From Epiperipatus broadwayi (Eukaryota > Onychophora > Udeonychophora > Euonychophora > Peripatidae), in NCBI GenBank assembly GCA_028023455.1, contig JAQFVV010012434.1:6166264-6230263 (forward strand): 64,000 nucleotides of DNA, written 5' to 3'. Below are positions 61,422 through 64,000 of this stretch, in pieces. The translations under genes were made by a program, and so were the position numbers. Each line of letters starts with the position of its first letter. Position 1 is the stretch's first letter. The notes beneath the pieces were generated by a model, which was given only the letters and a program-made list of their open reading frames with translations, searched no databases and was not told the origin of the DNA.

Positions 61422-63049
61422 CAGTGTTTCCCAACCTGTGGTACATGTACCACTGGTGGTACACGAGTTGCTGGTTGGTGGTACGCGAAAAATAATCAAT
61501 AATGGCGGACATAAAAAATAATTAAATCATAAAAATATAAAAACGTTTTTTCCTATAATTCGTAAAAATTATTTTAATTAATAATATTATACAGTAAAGC
61601 TGTTAATATGTACAGTCGATAACGATCTTTAATGTTAATGATAAAATTGAAAGTATGATTAAGAAATTAGATTTTTGGAAACAGTAATATATATATAAGT
61701 ATCAAAAACAATCAACTGGAAGTATTCGAAACTCTATATATTTTTTTGTTTGAAAATAAGATTAGTCTGTCTCAAGATATATGAGAAAATATAATAGCAC
61801 ATTTAACAGGATTAAAAACATCTTTCATGAAATATTTTCCAAAACCCGAAAACACAAATGATTATTGGATTTCAAACCCCTTCTATGTAGAAAATTTAGA
61901 AATAGCTACATCATTATCAATAAAGGATAAAGAAAATTTAATAGAATTATCATGTGACAGAACTTTACAAGTAGAATTCAAACGACACAATCTAATTAAT
62001 TTTTGGTTAAACATTAAAGAATATGAACAACTTTCTGAGAAAGCTCTTAAATTATTATTACCGTTTACTAGTACGGAATTAGTAGGAAGAGCTTTTTCTT
62101 CATATATTTTTTTAAAAAATAAGTATCGAAACAGATTGAACGTAGCTGTAGACTTAAGGGTATACCTCACATCTTTTGAACCAAATTTCAAAAAATTATG
62201 TTGTTCGAAACAAGCACAAAGATCCCCATTAAATTTATTTTTTAAAAATATTTGATTATGATAAGAAAATATACTGTTTTTTTTATAATTTTGTGTTTTT
62301 ATTAAAACCATTTATTAGTAAATGAAATATGACAAAATAGTAGATAAATTATGAGTCGGATCAAGGCAAATGAATCTAAATTATTTAATTTGAAAGAATG
62401 TATCAGAAAAGGATAATACCCAGAAATTAGACTCTCATTAATTTTTGATCATCTATTGTGGATTACTAGATGTAAGCTAGTATTTAATCATCAAAAGTTT
62501 AATCCTATTAACTTCATGCTGAACAATATAAAGAAAACAAGAACAAGAGATAGCCTGATAACCCCTGAGGTTATTTTTACCATGACTTGGGAGATGCTGG
62601 ATTTATCCTCTCCATGGCCCAACCAATAGCAAGATGCTCCAAAAAAGAGAAAACAGACTCAAATTCGTGAAAACCAAATGAAGGAATGAGAAAACACTTT
62701 GAGCAAAATATGTACCAAATAACCTTTAATGTAATAATGTAATCTTTAATAAATTATTTTGGAAAAAATATGAAATTTTGAACAAACACATACATATAAA
62801 TATGTTACAGTGAGTTTATAATTTCAGTGAGTTTATAATCTGGCATAACATTTAGGCGTGTTTCAATGTAATTTGTCTCATTATGAGATGTGAATACATA
62901 TATGGTCGCCCTATAATATTTATAATGCAAATAAAATAACACACTCACAATAACAAATTTCATGAAATACACTCATTTTTACGAAGTGGTACAATTTAAC
63001 GTGATATACTACCAAGTGGTATGTGAGCCAAAAAGGTTGGGAAATGCTG
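61422..63049. mobile_element. hAT transposon, internally deleted, with perfect 8 bp target duplication
   Basis: The left end CAGTGTTTCCCAACCTGTGG and the right end, reverse-complemented, CAGCATTTCCCAACCTTTTT, are hAT-type inverted repeats. ATTTAAGC lies at 61414-61421 and again at 63050-63057, an exact 8 bp duplication as hAT elements make. At 1628 bp it is too short for a full transposase gene. It keeps one + strand open frame for the C-terminal part. Just inside both ends are related GGTGGTACACGAG / ACCAAGTGGTATGTGAG words. Confidence 0.95.
61827..62255 (+). pseudogene. hAT transposase C-terminal fragment (dimerisation domain)
   Basis: 142 codons from the first ATG at 61827; the same frame is open some codons further upstream, so the ATG is probably internal to the original gene. 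Residues 7-20 (PENTNDYWISNPFY) precede LIELSCDRTLQVEFKR. Next comes FWLNIKEYEQLSEKALKLLL, then PFTSTELVGRAFSSYIFLKN-KYRNRLNV. This is the hAT C-terminal dimerisation signature (FW---..YP-LS--AL--LLPF-TTYLCE-GFS----IK-K-RN-L-V). In the family the middle motif has CE before GFS; here it is VGRAFS, so the conserved C-E pair is lost. The frame ends at its natural stop. The BED finger and RNase H-like catalytic core are deleted. Confidence 0.9.
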
Positions 63050-64000
63050 ATTTAAGCAAATTTTAGCTTGTCACACTATTTTCCATTGTGGGTAAGGGAT
63101 ATGATGTTCCCCAAGTGTGATAGGTCCAGAGATATTTTGAAAATTAAATGCAAATATGTTAATCTTGAGATTTGTAATTTTATTATCAAAAATGTTAAGA
63201 AGAATCCTTATTTAGTAGAAATATTGCACAAAAAAGTTATTACTAAATACTTGTACACTTGTATAATGTAAAAATAAATAAAATATTTACTATTTACAAA
63301 AAACCAGTAATTGCATAAAAATTGCATCATAATAAATATTCTTGAAGTAATTGTTAAATATGAAAATTTTTCCTAGTTAATGTGATTTTTGACATTCGTA
63401 TTTGCCCACAATTCGCATTCAGTTGGGCTTTGCCCCATATGCTAACACGCTTCACATTGCATTAATATAAACACCCGTATATCTCTCTACTAGCATCAAC
63501 CTAACTACAAGACAAATAGTCTGAAATTTAAACCCCTTTAAAATAAACATAAACGATTTAAACATGAAGTTATTAATTGAAAATTGCTGAGGGAAATTTA
63601 CAAGAAAGTAAATCCATTGGCACTCATCGTAAGGTGCCACATTGACAACAACAACTTAAAATATATACCAGTAAATACGTTTAGATACTCAGCATGAGGT
63701 GTCATATTTACCAATATATATATTTCATGCAAATGAAAATCTTAAAAAAATAACTAATATAAACGTTAACGAATCTATGCAATTATCTACACCCAACTTA
63801 AATTTAATACATTTTAATTAACACATCACAAAAAAAAAATGGAAATGATTAATTAAACATATGCATAAAAAAAAATTATTAATAATAATTGATTTGAAAT
63901 TTTCTTTTTTAGGTCAGATAAAAGTTCTTATTTTCAATTGCTAATTGCGAATTTGAAAAAGTTCATATTAGATAAACACAAGAGTTCATACTTTACAGAT

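Larger units (their letters stand above)
60521..64000 (+). other. TBC1D5: TBC1D5-like intron, 5' part
   Basis: Begins with donor GTAATC after the last recognised exon. Neither the next TBC-domain exon nor its conserved motifs appear before the window ends, so the intron is longer than 3.4 kb. It contains an old LINE tail (about 60630-61300) and an internally deleted hAT element (61422-63049). 63060-64000 shows no recognisable feature. Confidence 0.7.

Noticed and set aside
61883-62311. 142-codon - strand open frame opposite the hAT fragment
   Set aside because: The + strand frame carries the hAT dimerisation motifs; the opposite frame has none and is a by-product.
63900-64000. Possible next TBC1D5 exon after the pyrimidine-rich TTTTTTTAG near 63914
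   Set aside because: Phase 0 translation meets a stop at the third codon, and the expected TBC motif is absent.

Overview
The window is AT-rich animal nuclear DNA. It has no operons, long single-exon genes or bacterial signals, and it is filled with invertebrate-type transposable elements. The only host gene I can support is a TBC1D5-like Rab GTPase-activating protein gene on the + strand. Three coding exons are visible: 20330-20435, 46365-46473 and 60431-60520. Their splice phases fit together, and the joined reading frame matches the start of the TBC domain of animal TBC1D5. They are separated by introns of about 26 kb and 14 kb. The 5' end and most of the TBC domain lie outside the window. 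The element mix (RTE-like LINEs, Ty3/gypsy, pogo/Tigger-like and hAT elements, tRNA-derived SINEs) suggests an invertebrate with expanded introns, such as an arthropod or mollusc, but the species cannot be read from the sequence.

Layout. 1-20329, upstream of the first recognised exon: a Tigger-like inverted-repeat element (726-1799), a palindromic SINE pair (2559-3402), a hairpin (3486-3664), a ~310 bp tandem/inverted repeat block (3790-4860), a composite foldback element (5279-6401), a SINE cluster (7256-8452), a nearly full-length but dead RTE-like LINE on the - strand (about 10400-13990), a hAT-type MITE (16317-16678) and a decayed three-unit repeat (17560-18215). 20436-46364, first intron: a perfect 64-bp-arm palindrome (22131-22266), a MITE candidate (29177-29552), a minisatellite (29800-30030), a 569 bp tandem duplication (33714-34847), a decayed + strand Ty3/gypsy element (about 35990-40680) lying between two LTR-like direct repeats (31521 and 41280), an LTR-like segment with a TATA motif (about 43140-44200), two tRNA-like short insertions, and a LINE 3' end (45138-45720). 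46474-60430, second intron: two more Tigger-like elements (47296-48605 and 58636-59939), a complete-structure - strand Ty3/gypsy element with both LTRs (49234-54283) and a decayed + strand LINE (about 55000-55975). 60521-64000: an old LINE tail and an internally deleted hAT transposon (61422-63049) with a perfect 8 bp target duplication.

No transposon coding region is intact. The LINE has an in-frame stop near its start and a changed RT catalytic motif. Both gypsy elements are frameshifted. The hAT keeps only its C-terminal dimerisation part. The window therefore reads as an ordinary long gene whose introns have collected layers of dead mobile elements. I found no evidence of a new multi-gene system. 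The most unusual items are the perfect long palindrome and its relatives, a 128 bp insertion carrying an open frame inside the LINE, a 98 bp tRNA-like insertion with a 14 bp target duplication, and an exon-like 96 bp segment in the first intron that would introduce a stop if spliced in.
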